In this document: one piece after another, positions 9,178 to 19,700 of the stretch
How the letters are laid out: each line of letters opens with the position of its first letter
Position numbering within the stretch: position 1 is the first letter of the stretch
DNA from: Branchiostoma floridae
Taxonomy: Eukaryota > Chordata > Leptocardii > Amphioxiformes > Branchiostomatidae
Length of the DNA: 60,000 bases
Direction: 5' to 3'
Assembly (NCBI RefSeq): GCF_000003815.2
Contig: NC_049984.1
Span: 25,371,330 to 25,431,329, forward strand
Notes under the pieces: generated by a model
Told to the model about the DNA's origin: nothing
What the model saw: the letters and a program-made list of their open reading frames with translations, nothing else
The model's database searches: none
Program-made: the position numbers and the translations under genes

Positions 9178-11316
9178 TCACACTTTTTTCCGGCATAATT
9201 TCCGCCAGAGTGCTGCCACTGTGCTCAGAAAAGAACTGCTGGTTTTACTGACTTGGGCTTCTGCATTAGCGTTTTCTGTGTTGACTTCTTGACTGATTTG
9301 GCCTTCTGAGCATTCAGTTTCTACTATGACAGGTTTGTTGTCTTCTGTGTTGCCTTCTTTGTTGTCTTCTTTGTTGACGTCTTGACTGATTTGACCTTCT
9401 GGGCGTTCGGTGTCTACTATGACAGACTGTGCTGCCAGCGCCTGTTTTTCCTGACGGCTTTCCAGTTTTGCAAGGCAACCAACCGCGTCCTGGAACTTCT
9501 TTGTCAGGCTGTCAGTCTGGAGAATGACGCTGTTTAGATCCATCTGTAACTTTTGAGTTTTGTCTTTCTCCGTAGCTATCACTTCTCTCATGGAGCTGTT
9601 CTCATATCTCAACTGATCAGTCAACAATTGCAACTGTGAAACGTCATCCTCTGTCTGCTCACCTAGAGATTTGAGTTCGTGATTGGCTTTGGTCAGTGTG
9701 GCATTTTTCTCCTTGAGATCAGCTATATTAACTTGGGCAGTCTGGAGATCAGTCTTAAGACTTGCAATCTGTGCTGCATTCTTGACTTGGAGAGCAGCTA
9801 GCTCTTTATGTGGCAGTGCGGCTACTGATGGAGCACTATCCCCTGTATGGCACTTGCTCTTGTCAGTTCCCTGGGTCACTGTGAACACCTCATGGACCCT
9901 GTGTGGCTTGTCCACTAAGGGAACACAGTAGTGGCCAGATGCCGTCAACTTGAGGTCCACGTTCTTACCAAATATTGTGGCCCTGTCCTCCTGCGTGTGC
10001 AGTACCACACCGGCCTTCTTCATGGCATCTAAAGACAGCAGTAACGGAATGTCCCGGTTTACAACATCGGTTGATATCAGCACCTGTCTGTCAGCTATGT
10101 TCGCAGGGATTCGGTATCTTCCCAAGGAAGGTAGTGTCTCATCCCCTCCAAACTTGAACACATGGGAACTGGTGTCTCGTGTGACATTCACCCGTGCCTT
10201 CTTATCCAAAACCGATAAGTACTTATTCAACCACGCACGACCGCATACAGTGGAGGAACATGCCGAGTCGAGGACAGCACATAACGAATCCTCTTCTGAC
10301 CCTTCCGACATCATGCACTCGGAAGCACCATGGGCAAACATCACCGTAAACTTTGTATCTTCAGTCTCTGTTGCGTAGGCCTCCTCTGTCTTCGCATCTG
10401 GACATTTCCGAACCAGGTGCTTGAAAGAGCCGCAACAATGACAACGCAGGAAATCGCCATTACGATCTTTTGGATTCAGCTTTTCGCCAGCATAATCAGA
10501 CTTTTGACCCGATCTATACGCCTGGGGCCCGCCATCTTGGAAGTGTCCTGACCTGTATGTATGGGCGCCGCCATCTTGGAAGTGTCCGTTGCGACTTCTA
10601 GCAGTGCCTGTCTGTCCACTATACCCGCGTCCCGAACCACGGGACCAGTTTGCACTGCCGCCACGGGATGTCTGATAAACTTCTGCTTCAGTTACATGTG
10701 CAATCTCCTGCTGAATGCCGCCTGAATAAGAGGAACGTGTCGATACCAAGTCGTCACTGAATTTTCTTAAGCTGCTTTTTGCTTGCATGAACAGACTAAC
10801 GTCTTCCTTGGAATAATCTACTCCAGTCATTACGAGCTTGGCCTCTTCTAGAGTAAGGTTGGCTCGGCGGACAAGTAGTAGACCCAGGACGGACTCAGGC
10901 AAGGTCACTCCACCGGCTCTGTTCAGTGTGTTATATAAAATGTCAAATGTGGAGATATACTCACTGATAGTCGTTGTCGGACCACGGCTGTACTTGTCGA
11001 AGGCGACGAACGCCTCCCATAGCCGCCCCGTGTTGTCTCTCCGCAGAAGCTCATCCAGTTTTTTGAGTACGTTTTGGAATGACTGCTCATGGCTGAACTC
11101 TTCCTCGGTGAGTTTTGTACTTAAGAATTCCCTCGTCTTGTGCTCATCTTTTGATCCCTCCGGTAGACTCAGCAGGATTTCAATACCTCGTTTCTTCTTC
11201 GGGATATTCGTAATCTTGTTCCACAGAAGTAACTCAAATCTGAACTGTTCGTAGCTTTTGTTTGCAAGATCAAGCTGTGGAATTTTTGTCCGCGCGCCTC
11301 CCTCGCACGTCGCCAT
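9178..11316 (-). CDS. Retroelement gag polyprotein with zinc knuckle, protease-like domain and coiled-coil tail (712 aa)
   Basis: Residues 1-200 are a helical gag-like domain. Residues 201-290 are a Gly/Arg/Ser-rich, RNA-binding-like region with a duplicated HFQDGG unit. A perfect CCHC zinc knuckle (CHCCGSFKHLVRKC, C-x2-C-x4-H-x4-C) lies at about 292-305. A retropepsin-like segment follows, with VLDSACSS at about 348-355 where D-[ST]-[GA] is expected, and IPLLLSLDAMKKAG further on. Residues about 503-630 form a long coiled coil, then come two repeated VIV[DE]TE..EGQISQ units and a basic C-terminus. The zinc knuckle and LTR context make gag certain; the protease is likely but its activity is not shown. 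The coiled-coil tail in place of pol is unusual. It is intact, consistent with a young element. Confidence 0.85.
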   Translation of the reverse strand: MATCEGGARTKIPQLDLANKSYEQFRFELLLWNKITNIPKKKRGIEILLSLPEGSKDEHKTREFLSTKLTEEEFSHEQSFQNVLKKLDELLRRDNTGRLWEAFVAFDKYSRGPTTTISEYISTFDILYNTLNRAGGVTLPESVLGLLLVRRANLTLEEAKLVMTGVDYSKEDVSLFMQAKSSLRKFSDDLVSTRSSYSGGIQQEIAHVTEAEVYQTSRGGSANWSRGSGRGYSGQTGTARSRNGHFQDGGAHTYRSGHFQDGGPQAYRSGQKSDYAGEKLNPKDRNGDFLRCHCCGSFKHLVRKCPDAKTEEAYATETEDTKFTVMFAHGASECMMSEGSEEDSLCAVLDSACSSTVCGRAWLNKYLSVLDKKARVNVTRDTSSHVFKFGGDETLPSLGRYRIPANIADRQVLISTDVVNRDIPLLLSLDAMKKAGVVLHTQEDRATIFGKNVDLKLTASGHYCVPLVDKPHRVHEVFTVTQGTDKSKCHTGDSAPSVAALPHKELAALQVKNAAQIASLKTDLQTAQVNIADLKEKNATLTKANHELKSLGEQTEDDVSQLQLLTDQLRYENSSMREVIATEKDKTQKLQMDLNSVILQTDSLTKKFQDAVGCLAKLESRQEKQALAAQSVIVDTERPEGQISQDVNKEDNKEGNTEDNKPVIVETECSEGQISQEVNTENANAEAQVSKTSSSFLSTVAALWRKLCRKKV

Positions 11317-11438
11317 TTTTGGTCAAATCCGCGCCAAAAACACTGCACACAGAATCGTCGACAGAACCACGTACACGGTACTAGGGGTCCAGTATGACAG
11401 TCCGAACTTCACTACTGGAACCACCCTCTGCTACCATT

Positions 11439-11627
11439 TGTTAACTGGACTCCGATCCCTCTTATACTAGGGAATAACTCACGCCTTTCCACACAGATGT
11501 AGAGCACTTGGTGACAATGTGTATTCACTCAGATGGTATCGTACCGGAGTGCCCCCCAAGCCTCAGTCCGCATGCGTCGACTGTTCCATCAGTGAGGGGG
11601 GACTCAACCATTCTAAATAAACTAACA
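11439..11627 (-). repeat. Long terminal repeat (5' LTR of the element)
   Basis: 189 bp. On the minus strand a TATA-like TAGTATAAGAGG lies near its 3' end. The tRNA-iMet-type primer binding site follows two bases inside the element (about 11417-11436). Confidence 0.92.
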
Positions 11628-11632
11628 CTGTT

Positions 11633-12421
11633 TTCATCGTATGATGTTTTCACAGAAGCACTACATGTAAGTTTCATAGACAATTTCCTGATTATCATGT
11701 ACATATACTATTAGCCTATTCTAGGTTTTTTTTTTACATACGTTAGGTGCAGAGTATTGTACAATTTGATCTACACAAGATTCTTTTCTGTCATGGAATT
11801 TCAAAATCAGACAACAGGTAGTGGTTATATACTAGTAGTCCAAGGGGCCTGTTACCCCCTGTATGGTAGTTGCAAGTTATTCTTTTTACCTAGCTTTTCT
11901 TTTATGTTGGCTTATTTGTTGGTTTGTTACTAGGATGACTTGAAAATTCTGAAATCTGGTTGATTGATGTGGATAGCCCTTATTCGTAGTTACAAATAAT
12001 AAATCTATGCAGAGATCTTGATTTGCGTTGAGATTATTTGTACTTTAATTACAATTACCAATTAATTAATTACCATTGTCTTTATAGCATTCTAAAGAGT
12101 ACGAGTCTATCTTAACACTAAATTTACCTCAGTACAGAATGACGACTTTCATGCATGTGCACTTTTACACATAACCGGCAAAGGTTCATAGTGAACCGGC
12201 CTGTACCTTACCTTTACATGCCGGTTGCAAAATTTACAACGACCTGTCCTTGGTGCTGAATGCCATCCCTATACAGAAAACATCATCAACGCTGATATAC
12301 TGCGCTTGCTTCACATCTGCGTACACCACAGTTGCAGACGAAAGTAAACGCTTGATTTTGTAGATCAGTTCCAGTTGAAAAATTACCATTTTTTGACGCT
12401 GTAGGTACGGTCCAATTGCTA
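11633..12421 (+). other. 3' flank of copy A, homologous to the copy B flank
   Basis: No gene seen. It aligns with about 52925-53250 and 54345-54770 downstream of copy B, so the duplication extends past the genes. The EnSpm-like element of copy B is missing here, giving its empty site near 11975. Confidence 0.6.
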
Positions 12422-12597
12422 TACAGTAGAAGCAGTTTAATTGCACTACCCATTTGCCATCACATTTGTGCAATTATCTGGATGGTGCAACAAAGCTAAT
12501 TATTTAGCTGGGCCGTATCACTACGGGACTTTGGGTTTTCTTGCAATTAACAGAAGTGTGCAATTATCCGTTGTGCAATTAACTGACTTCTACTGTT
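12422..12597. mobile_element. Pogo/Tigger-like MITE
   Basis: About 174 bp with inverted ends CAGTAGAAGCAGTTTAATTG and its near complement ending in CTTCTACTG. The aligned copy B sequence (about 54773) reads straight through CCAATTGCTATTTAAGG, so this is an insertion in copy A. CAGTAGAA-type ends and TA-rich flanks are typical of pogo/Tigger elements. Confidence 0.7.
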
Positions 12598-12914
12598 TAA
12601 GGAAATGAGCCATGCTAACAACCCAAATTAACGAACATGCATTCAGAATGGCTTACAGAGAGAACATGATGAATAGACGAGGACGAAAAAGAAATACGCC
12701 ATTAAGAAAAGTCTGTCCTGTTGCACCAACAACGAGCACAAAGTCATCCTTCTTAGGAATCATTGATAGATTATGACCTTTGTTGTACATTTTGCCCAAT
12801 CGAGCTAAGTACAGGTCACAACAAAGACAAAACATACACATGATAGGGCATACTAAGGGCATGCTATTTTAGTATATAACATATTATAATCATGAGACCT
12901 GCGAATCTCAGCCT

Positions 12915-13130
12915 TCTTTCCCGTAATGGCGGTAGATCTGTGGACTCCCAAACATGGTCATGCAAGCAGAGGTAGACCACGCAAAACATATGTACATCAA
13001 ATATGTGACGACTCTGGCTGCTCGACTGAAGAACTGCCCAAGGCTACGGAGGATAGGGAAGGATGGAGGAAGAGAGTCATGGCCATCCGTGCAACCAGCA
13101 CGCCCGATGATGATGATGATGATAATCATG
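12915..13130 (+). mobile_element. 3' tail of a LINE (RTE-like)
   Basis: Encodes RGRPRKTYVHQICDDSGCST, then DREGWRKRVMAIRATSTPDD, and runs into (GATGAT)n. This is the usual C-terminal end of many LINE reverse transcriptase ORFs and their simple-repeat tail. The rest of the LINE is absent. Not found at the aligned place in copy B. Confidence 0.6.
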
Positions 13131-13200
13131 ATGTACATGTATATAATGTAGAAAAAGACCAAATATTTGAAGTCACACAATTAATAAGTAGCTTGCTTAA

Positions 13201-13900
13201 GGTGCACTCTCATTGCCATTGGGGCACGCTTGCGGCATTACGGGGTTTGTTCACTGCGGCACGCCGATTTGTCTTGCACTCTCACTGATGTGCGGCACTG
13301 TTGTGTTTCTAGGCTAAATGAATATGTTAATGTAAATCGCAGCGTTGTCAATTTATGAAAAATCACTGCAAATGATAAAAATGCCCCAAAATGAGATTCA
13401 TAATGATAGGATTTCCCTTATGATAATGAATTATATGTTACATATGCTATCAATAATCTTGAAAGACTTTTACAGTAAAAGAAGCGACCCAAATGAGCGG
13501 ACACAAACCATATACAAGCAGATTTGACTCTATCGATTATATTTATTTTGCACGATGTATGTCATTTGATGTATGTTTTTAGGTTTATTCAACAATTTTC
13601 AAATTCATAATATGAAAATGCTTGATATTTCTCACTTTTTGTGTGACAGGAAGAGTGACGGAGAGTTTCATTGTCGGCGGGTGGCGACACTGACGGGGCG
13701 CTGTTGGGGCATTTTGCCACTTGTTTTATTTTCTAACTTTCAAAAAATCGTCGTGCTTGCAACCGGCACCTCTAGGTTCTCTTAAGGCACCTCTGGGTTT
13801 CGTGGGGGCACCTCTAGGTTTCGTGAAGGTACATACATATGCGTTTAATATTGAACACCGCAGCGCCGCAAGCGTGCCCCAAGTGCAGCGAGAGTGCACC
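13201..13900. mobile_element. TTAA-flanked DNA transposon, non-autonomous, 700 bp
   Basis: Near-perfect inverted ends of about 37 bp start GGTGCACTCTC and include GGGGCACGCTTGCGGC. The flanks are TTAA on both sides (13197-13200 and 13901-13904). TTAA duplications are the hallmark of piggyBac-type insertion. No transposase inside. Absent from copy B. Confidence 0.75.
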
Positions 13901-14049
13901 TTAATAAATGGCGTTTGCTTATAAACGGCGTTTTGCTAGTGGGCATATGGATGAACTTAGCCAAAGTTAACGGTCTTTTGTGAAAACTAGAGGCATTGTT
14001 CTTGGCGCGCGTACACGTGTGTGTGTGTTTTTTCCGGATATCTGTTGTC

Positions 14050-16742
14050 AGCATAACGTAAGAACCTGTGGATTCATCATATGTAATGACATGGTATGTG
14101 GGCTGGTGTTGGGAAGACAAAGGTCAAAGTCGACAATGTGTCCCCTGGTGCGTGACCTTGTTGTACGTGCTGGGGAGAACTACAAGTGACCTCTGACCCA
14201 GCCTGATGTAAACGCCTCCGCTGATTGGCTGTCTCTCGAATGACGGTAAGGCGCAGCAGCACCCATATTTGTCTCCATGTTTGACACTATTTGCTCCACT
14301 CCAACACTCACTGAGAGGCAAAGTTTAACACTTTATTTAAGTTTCTAACTCGTGCAACGACTTAACGACAGTACGCCTATACTATCGCTCTTCTAACTTG
14401 TACCATAGCAGAAATTTTCTTTAAACACAAGAACTCGTTGACCTTGTGTCCTCTTGACTTGCCGATATTTTGCTAGATCGACTATATGTACGATATTTGC
14501 ACAAAATATTAACATTAGTTTTCCCTGCTTCAAGAGAGGCTGTCTGTCAGTTTGAAGTTTGAGCTCACTTATAAAGCGGAAATTATAAGTATATAAGAGG
14601 CTGATATTCCATGAGCAACAAACAAATGCTATACAGATATAATTTTTCTTTTCCCCTTTATTGAAAAATAATAAAACAAATAGTAGATTTGTAGAATACT
14701 AAGGAACTAAGACTAGAATTTTTTTACGATCTACAACTATTGTACGTGGAGTGACGAAAAGTGATCTAGTGTCTCTCTGGAAGAATTACCTGGGCAATAG
14801 CCCGCTTATTGCAAGGGTACAATCCGCCTATTCAAATGGGTATCAGTACAGTGCATTTTTCACAAGGATAATAGCACAGTCAAGTTATCATATGGGTAAT
14901 AGTACAATTCTTCTATCATGTGGGTAAAAGTGCAGTCCACGTATTACACGAGTAAAAGTTGTATACATAAGAGACTTTGAGACTTTATTTTAAAATCCAT
15001 TAGAGACGCGCCCAAGGGCACGCCATTAATCTTATGATATATTCATATAATATACAACATCAAACTAACACATAGCTTTGGCTACAGGACTGGTTTGCTA
15101 CACAATGAGATGGTCTTTCTAATCTTCGGCACACGTAAGAAATCGACAGCTAAAAGAAAAAGACACTCCATGTAAGGTAAATAGGAGGAGATACTTTGCA
15201 GTAAACGGACAAGCCACAATGCCCGTTATAATTAGAGTCAGGTGGATGCTACGCTTTACAATGAGCTACAATATAAACATAAACAAACACGGAAAACTAT
15301 TTCCGCAGCACACCATAGTGTAGCGAACAGCTGTTACGAAGAGTCAACCACCCTGCGTGTCGTCCTGGCCAACAATAGGACCTTGGACTGACACACTAGT
15401 GTTTTTTTAAACCACACCATGCTTGTATCATGGAGGATCTCCAAATCAATGTGGTGGAGAAAGATCACGATAGTATGCGTAACTTCACGTCGAATGACAA
15501 TAGTTGCCACCTATGAAGATTTGGGTGAAGTACGGTACTTCGGAAAATACATGTACAATAATGATATTCTTATTGAAAAAAACCTTGCCAGAATTAAGGA
15601 TAATTGCACCCAAGTAAAACAGCAGTAGACAACGTTTGTATACTTAGCAGAGAATGGTAGAATATATCAATGAATTAGAGGAGAAAGAAGCATGCTAAAA
15701 ACCGTTTATGTATTAGAAGCGCGTCTATCTATCCAAGAAGTTTAATTTGAGACCAATATCTTTTGTCACAGCGAGCTGTCATCACCTCGATCCGCGCCAC
15801 TCACGGGGCAACGACCGCACAGACCTTACCGATCGAGTTTCGTACCAGCCCCATGACATATCAAACATACCGTTACGTTACTATAGCATGGCGTACGTCA
15901 GTCTACCCACTACAACTTTGTATATAATCGTGCAACGTTGTACATGTACATCCCAACATGTGGTTGCTGTCGGCAAAATTAATTTCAACTTTTCTAATCA
16001 GCAAACTGTGTGCCTTGGCATGAAGACTTTATTTATAAGTATTTACTGCCTGCCTCAAATGTTTATACAACTAGGTTACACATTAATTCAACATGGCAGC
16101 GGGGTAATCCATTTTACGTTAGACGGAAACATATTACAACGATATCAAGATAGACAAAACTCCTGTAATTCCTTCTGAGATATGAACGCTAATTATGTGA
16201 TGCCTATAGTGCACGTGGGAAATAAATTATAAAGTTTTACTATGTTTCCAAGATGATTTTACAGTGATGTTAACGCGATATTAACCCTCGAACAACGCAG
16301 ATTATATTGAGTTGTCAATTGTTGTGGAATTCAGACAGTTTTGACTGCAAAAGAAACAATATAAAAAAAATAACATTAATCAGTTGAAGGTTGACACGTA
16401 CTTATGAACCCATTTCTGCTTACGTCAGGCCCCAGACATGTGACAAAAAAGCAAAGTCCAAAACCGTTGGGTAAAGTTTGGTCAGCCTAGCCGCTCTCAA
16501 GATCCTATTGGTTGAAGATAACATTTGTAGCATGTGACTCATCTGGAAAAACCCAGAACTTGTAGATCATGATCAGCCTACAAGCTACAGATTACTGTTT
16601 CCGTGAGCAATGGAACAAGCTATTATAAGGATGTGATTTGTATCAAGGATCAAGAGAGAGTGGATAGACTACTAGTATTTCAGTTGATTTGATTTGATTT
16701 GATTTGATTTGCCGTGCTGTTGAAGTTTTCACATGTGCCAGC
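14050..16742 (+). other. Intergenic stretch with no recognisable gene
   Basis: A/T-rich. Apart from the minisatellite at 14829-14960 and a (TTGAT)n run at 16684-16711 I see no coding signal. The longest open frame (15747-16178) has no recognisable motif. Confidence 0.5.
14829..14960 (+). repeat. Minisatellite, about 32-bp unit, four copies
   Basis: Degenerate units of the form TCATATGGGTAATAGTACA recur about every 32 bases. Not coding. Confidence 0.55.
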
Positions 16743-16769
16743 ATGTCAGAGGGGGGAACTAACACCAAG
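16743..16769 (+). CDS. Probable first coding exon of the ankyrin gene
   Basis: ATG followed by eight codons (MSEGGTNTK) ending in phase 0 at a strong GTAAGC donor. The next candidate exon, at 19420, also starts in phase 0. A short leader exon of this kind is common, but nothing else proves the link. Confidence 0.45.
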
Positions 16770-19700
16770 GTAAGCCAACATGTTTGCACTTTACACTGTT
16801 GGCACAGAGCTAGCTAAAACGGGAAGACACAAACGTTTCGAATTTCAAGATAAGTACAGATACCAGAGTGGACGGTAAAGAAACGTGGTGTGTGATTGCA
16901 AAGTTTTGTGCACGACTCTGTACGTATAAGATACTTAACTGATTATTTCGGTGTAGGGCGCGTTTCTCCAGATATGTTTACACAAAGTCTACCTGTTCAA
17001 AATGGCGAAGGTGTTTGTTTAGCCGATCCCTAGTTGTTTTCAAAACTTCTCGTGGGCTTCTTTTTGATGATTTTGATGATTACGGGTACCTGTAGCTTAT
17101 TACCTATATTTTACCATTTTAGTTCTGTCACAGCTCCCCCTATGTAACGTCACAGTATAACAGATAAACTGATCAAACATGGCGTTACCTTCTATTTACT
17201 TTAACATGAAGAGGTAGTAAGTACATAACCCACTGTTTATTATGTAATTGTTCCATATTGTTAAACTGTGCAAAAAAGTCCTTTTCCTGGTGCATTTTAG
17301 CACAGTCAACTTTTATAGGGTTAGTCCTAATCGTGTGCATTCCCGATAGCCTCTACGCGTGTTGCTGGAAATATCAGAAATAGGCCAAATATTCGTTTAT
17401 TTGTTTATTGTTTATTGACTCCATTAGTTGTTGACAGCTTAACACTACAACATCTACTTTTCCAGGAGCAATAATTACACATAACTTGCACACACAACAT
17501 ATAACATGACATTCACAATATCATTAAAAAAAACGCATGTGCCTAATCAAAAATATCAAGTACCTTATGTACCATTAGCTGAGCTTCGAATGGGTTTCAC
17601 TAGCTGCTGTCTAAACAACTTTGATGTACTCATAGTTTGTAACCCATGTGCTACTTGTTGGTTCCATTCGGATGTTGCTCTATATGTGAAAGATTTCTTA
17701 AGGCTTTTTGTCTTTGGTTTGCCAGTTCTAAAGTTACTCCGTGTTGTATGCCTCGTATGGTAGCTGTGCTGGTTAGATACCAGGTGTGCACGTAGAGTAT
17801 ACAGTACAATGATGATGGTTCCTTAGAAAGGAGTATTTTGTGAAATGTACACATGTTGCTTACATAGAGTCTTGGGGTGCGGTTAGTTCCACAAGTAAGT
17901 CTGTCTGCTTTATTTTGCATCACTTGTAAGGCGGTGATGTTCTTCTGTGTAGACAGAGAGTCAAATAGTTGTGTTTTCTGCCTATTTGGCGTGCAGGTGT
18001 TATACCCGCCTCACATTATATACGATCTTCAGGCGTATTTCGCGATCGCAGGAAGGTCGGCTGATTTTAAGATCTTAAGATGGTCTTGCGTATTTTTCGC
18101 CCAAAATCTGGTTCCCTCACATATAAGCGAGCCTCGTGCGATGGACTGTGAATAAATCTATGATAATGAACCTCCCATGACCTCTTGCACGCGGGCAAGA
18201 GAACACAAAACGTTCCTCAAAAAAGGCAAGAGGTCAATAAATGTTGCTTATTTTGTTGTCGGAATCTTTTTCACCAATCAATGGAATGCGCGGGTATAAT
18301 AGAAATGACACAAGAAAGGAAAGTGTGTCACAAAGCCAGCCTACATACTGCCACAGGGGCCACAATGTTAGAATTACCCTCACATTCCCAGAAATTCAAT
18401 AGTTGTAAACAATCGGAAGTCGGGTGAACGTCGCCCGAACGTCGCCCGACTAACGGGCGTTCGCCATCCGATTTGCGTTCGATGATTAATAACTATGTCT
18501 GTGCTCGCCTATCGGTCTTCAACCGTTGGATTGGCGCAAGACTATTGACCGATACCCTTGCGAGGTACGCACGATTTGCACGCACGATCTGCGACTCAGT
18601 AACGAGCTCTGCGATCTTGGAGATCTCCTGCGACTTGTCGCTTATGTTAAGAACATGTTTCGCTGCACCGCGACCGTCGTAAGACTCCTGCAAATTGCCG
18701 GCGATCCCTAATAATCGCAAGGTGATCGTGAGAACACCGGACGTCTTACTCACGAAAATGTCATTTAGAGCTCGTAAACTAGTCTTCCGATCGAATCGCG
18801 CCTAATGTGAGGCGGGTATTAGGAAAACTGAAGTCAATATTAATTTTGGGCCCCTGAAATGTGACCTTGGTATTGCAGCACTTTTTTTTATCTATTGACC
18901 TACACATGCCATGGTCTTGAATTTTTGGTGGCAGATAGCTTGTGATGCAAGGATGAAGTTGTGTATACCCCAAACAACCCCCCGCACCAGCAGTTTGCTC
19001 TGGAACCGCTTGGTCGTTATTGTCAAAATATTCCAAGGAGAATAACGGAACAAGGGAACTTTACACGGGGTGCATATTGTACAAGTTTCTACTTAGCATG
19101 ATGAATGCAAAAGTGCCATCATTCTAAGGGGTAATTGATTGGACTGTCAGAATTTTGACCTGTGAAAGGTAGTTAAAGGTGTGCATAATCAAACATAGAT
19201 TATGTACATTTGCAAAATCAGAATATTTATTAGAGATATAAGGTTTCCGAACTCTTGTTTGTATGCGTTTCAGTTGGAATTTGTACGTTTTCTGCCTTAC
19301 ATAGTGTTTCGTACCATGAAACGACGTACGGAACGCTACAAAGAGACAAACAAAATATGGCACCTCACGCAGTTAAGTTTAATACTGCATGTGGTCATGT
19401 TCATTGCACGTCTCTACAGGATGTAACCACGCAGGGTTCACTGATCGTAGCAGCACATAGCGGACAAGTACAAGTTGTGCAGCAGCTGCTGGATGCTGGA
19501 GCAGAAGTAGATAATACCGATCAGGTAAGATGTTACATGTAACACTATTTCACCTTTATTCGCGGGGTGACCTATATCCGTTATTTGCTTTAAGCACGGT
19601 ATCTAGGGGCACCAAGTCGACAGACTGTCGTTCAAATTGTGATACATGTATTCTCAAATAATGCCGTTTGAAACCGCCGCGTCGACCCGATATCCCTAAA

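Larger units (their letters stand above)
8182..11627 (-). mobile_element. Complete LTR retroelement lacking pol (non-autonomous)
   Basis: Two 189-bp direct repeats, 8182-8370 and 11439-11627, start TGTTAACTGG and end AACTAACA and look identical by eye. They are flanked by the 5-bp target duplication CTGTT (8177-8181 and 11628-11632). On the minus strand the primer binding site beside the right LTR reads TGGTAGCAGAGGGTGGTTCC, close to the complement of the initiator Met tRNA 3' end. A polypurine tract AAAAAAGGGGGAA abuts the left LTR. The only long ORF is gag/protease-like; no reverse transcriptase, RNase H or integrase is present, so the element must be mobilised in trans. Copy B has no insertion at the matching site (about 52870-52930). 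Confidence 0.92.
16770..19419 (+). other. Long first intron of the ankyrin gene
   Basis: Contains a degenerate LINE fragment (about 17560-17940, minus strand) and a Harbinger-like element (18003-18818). No further exon recognised. Confidence 0.4.

Noticed and set aside
12926-13288. 120-codon open frame as a host gene
   Set aside because: Its sequence and GATGAT tail mark it as the end of a LINE.
15747-16178. 143-codon open frame
   Set aside because: No motif, no neighbour in phase, ordinary intergenic composition.
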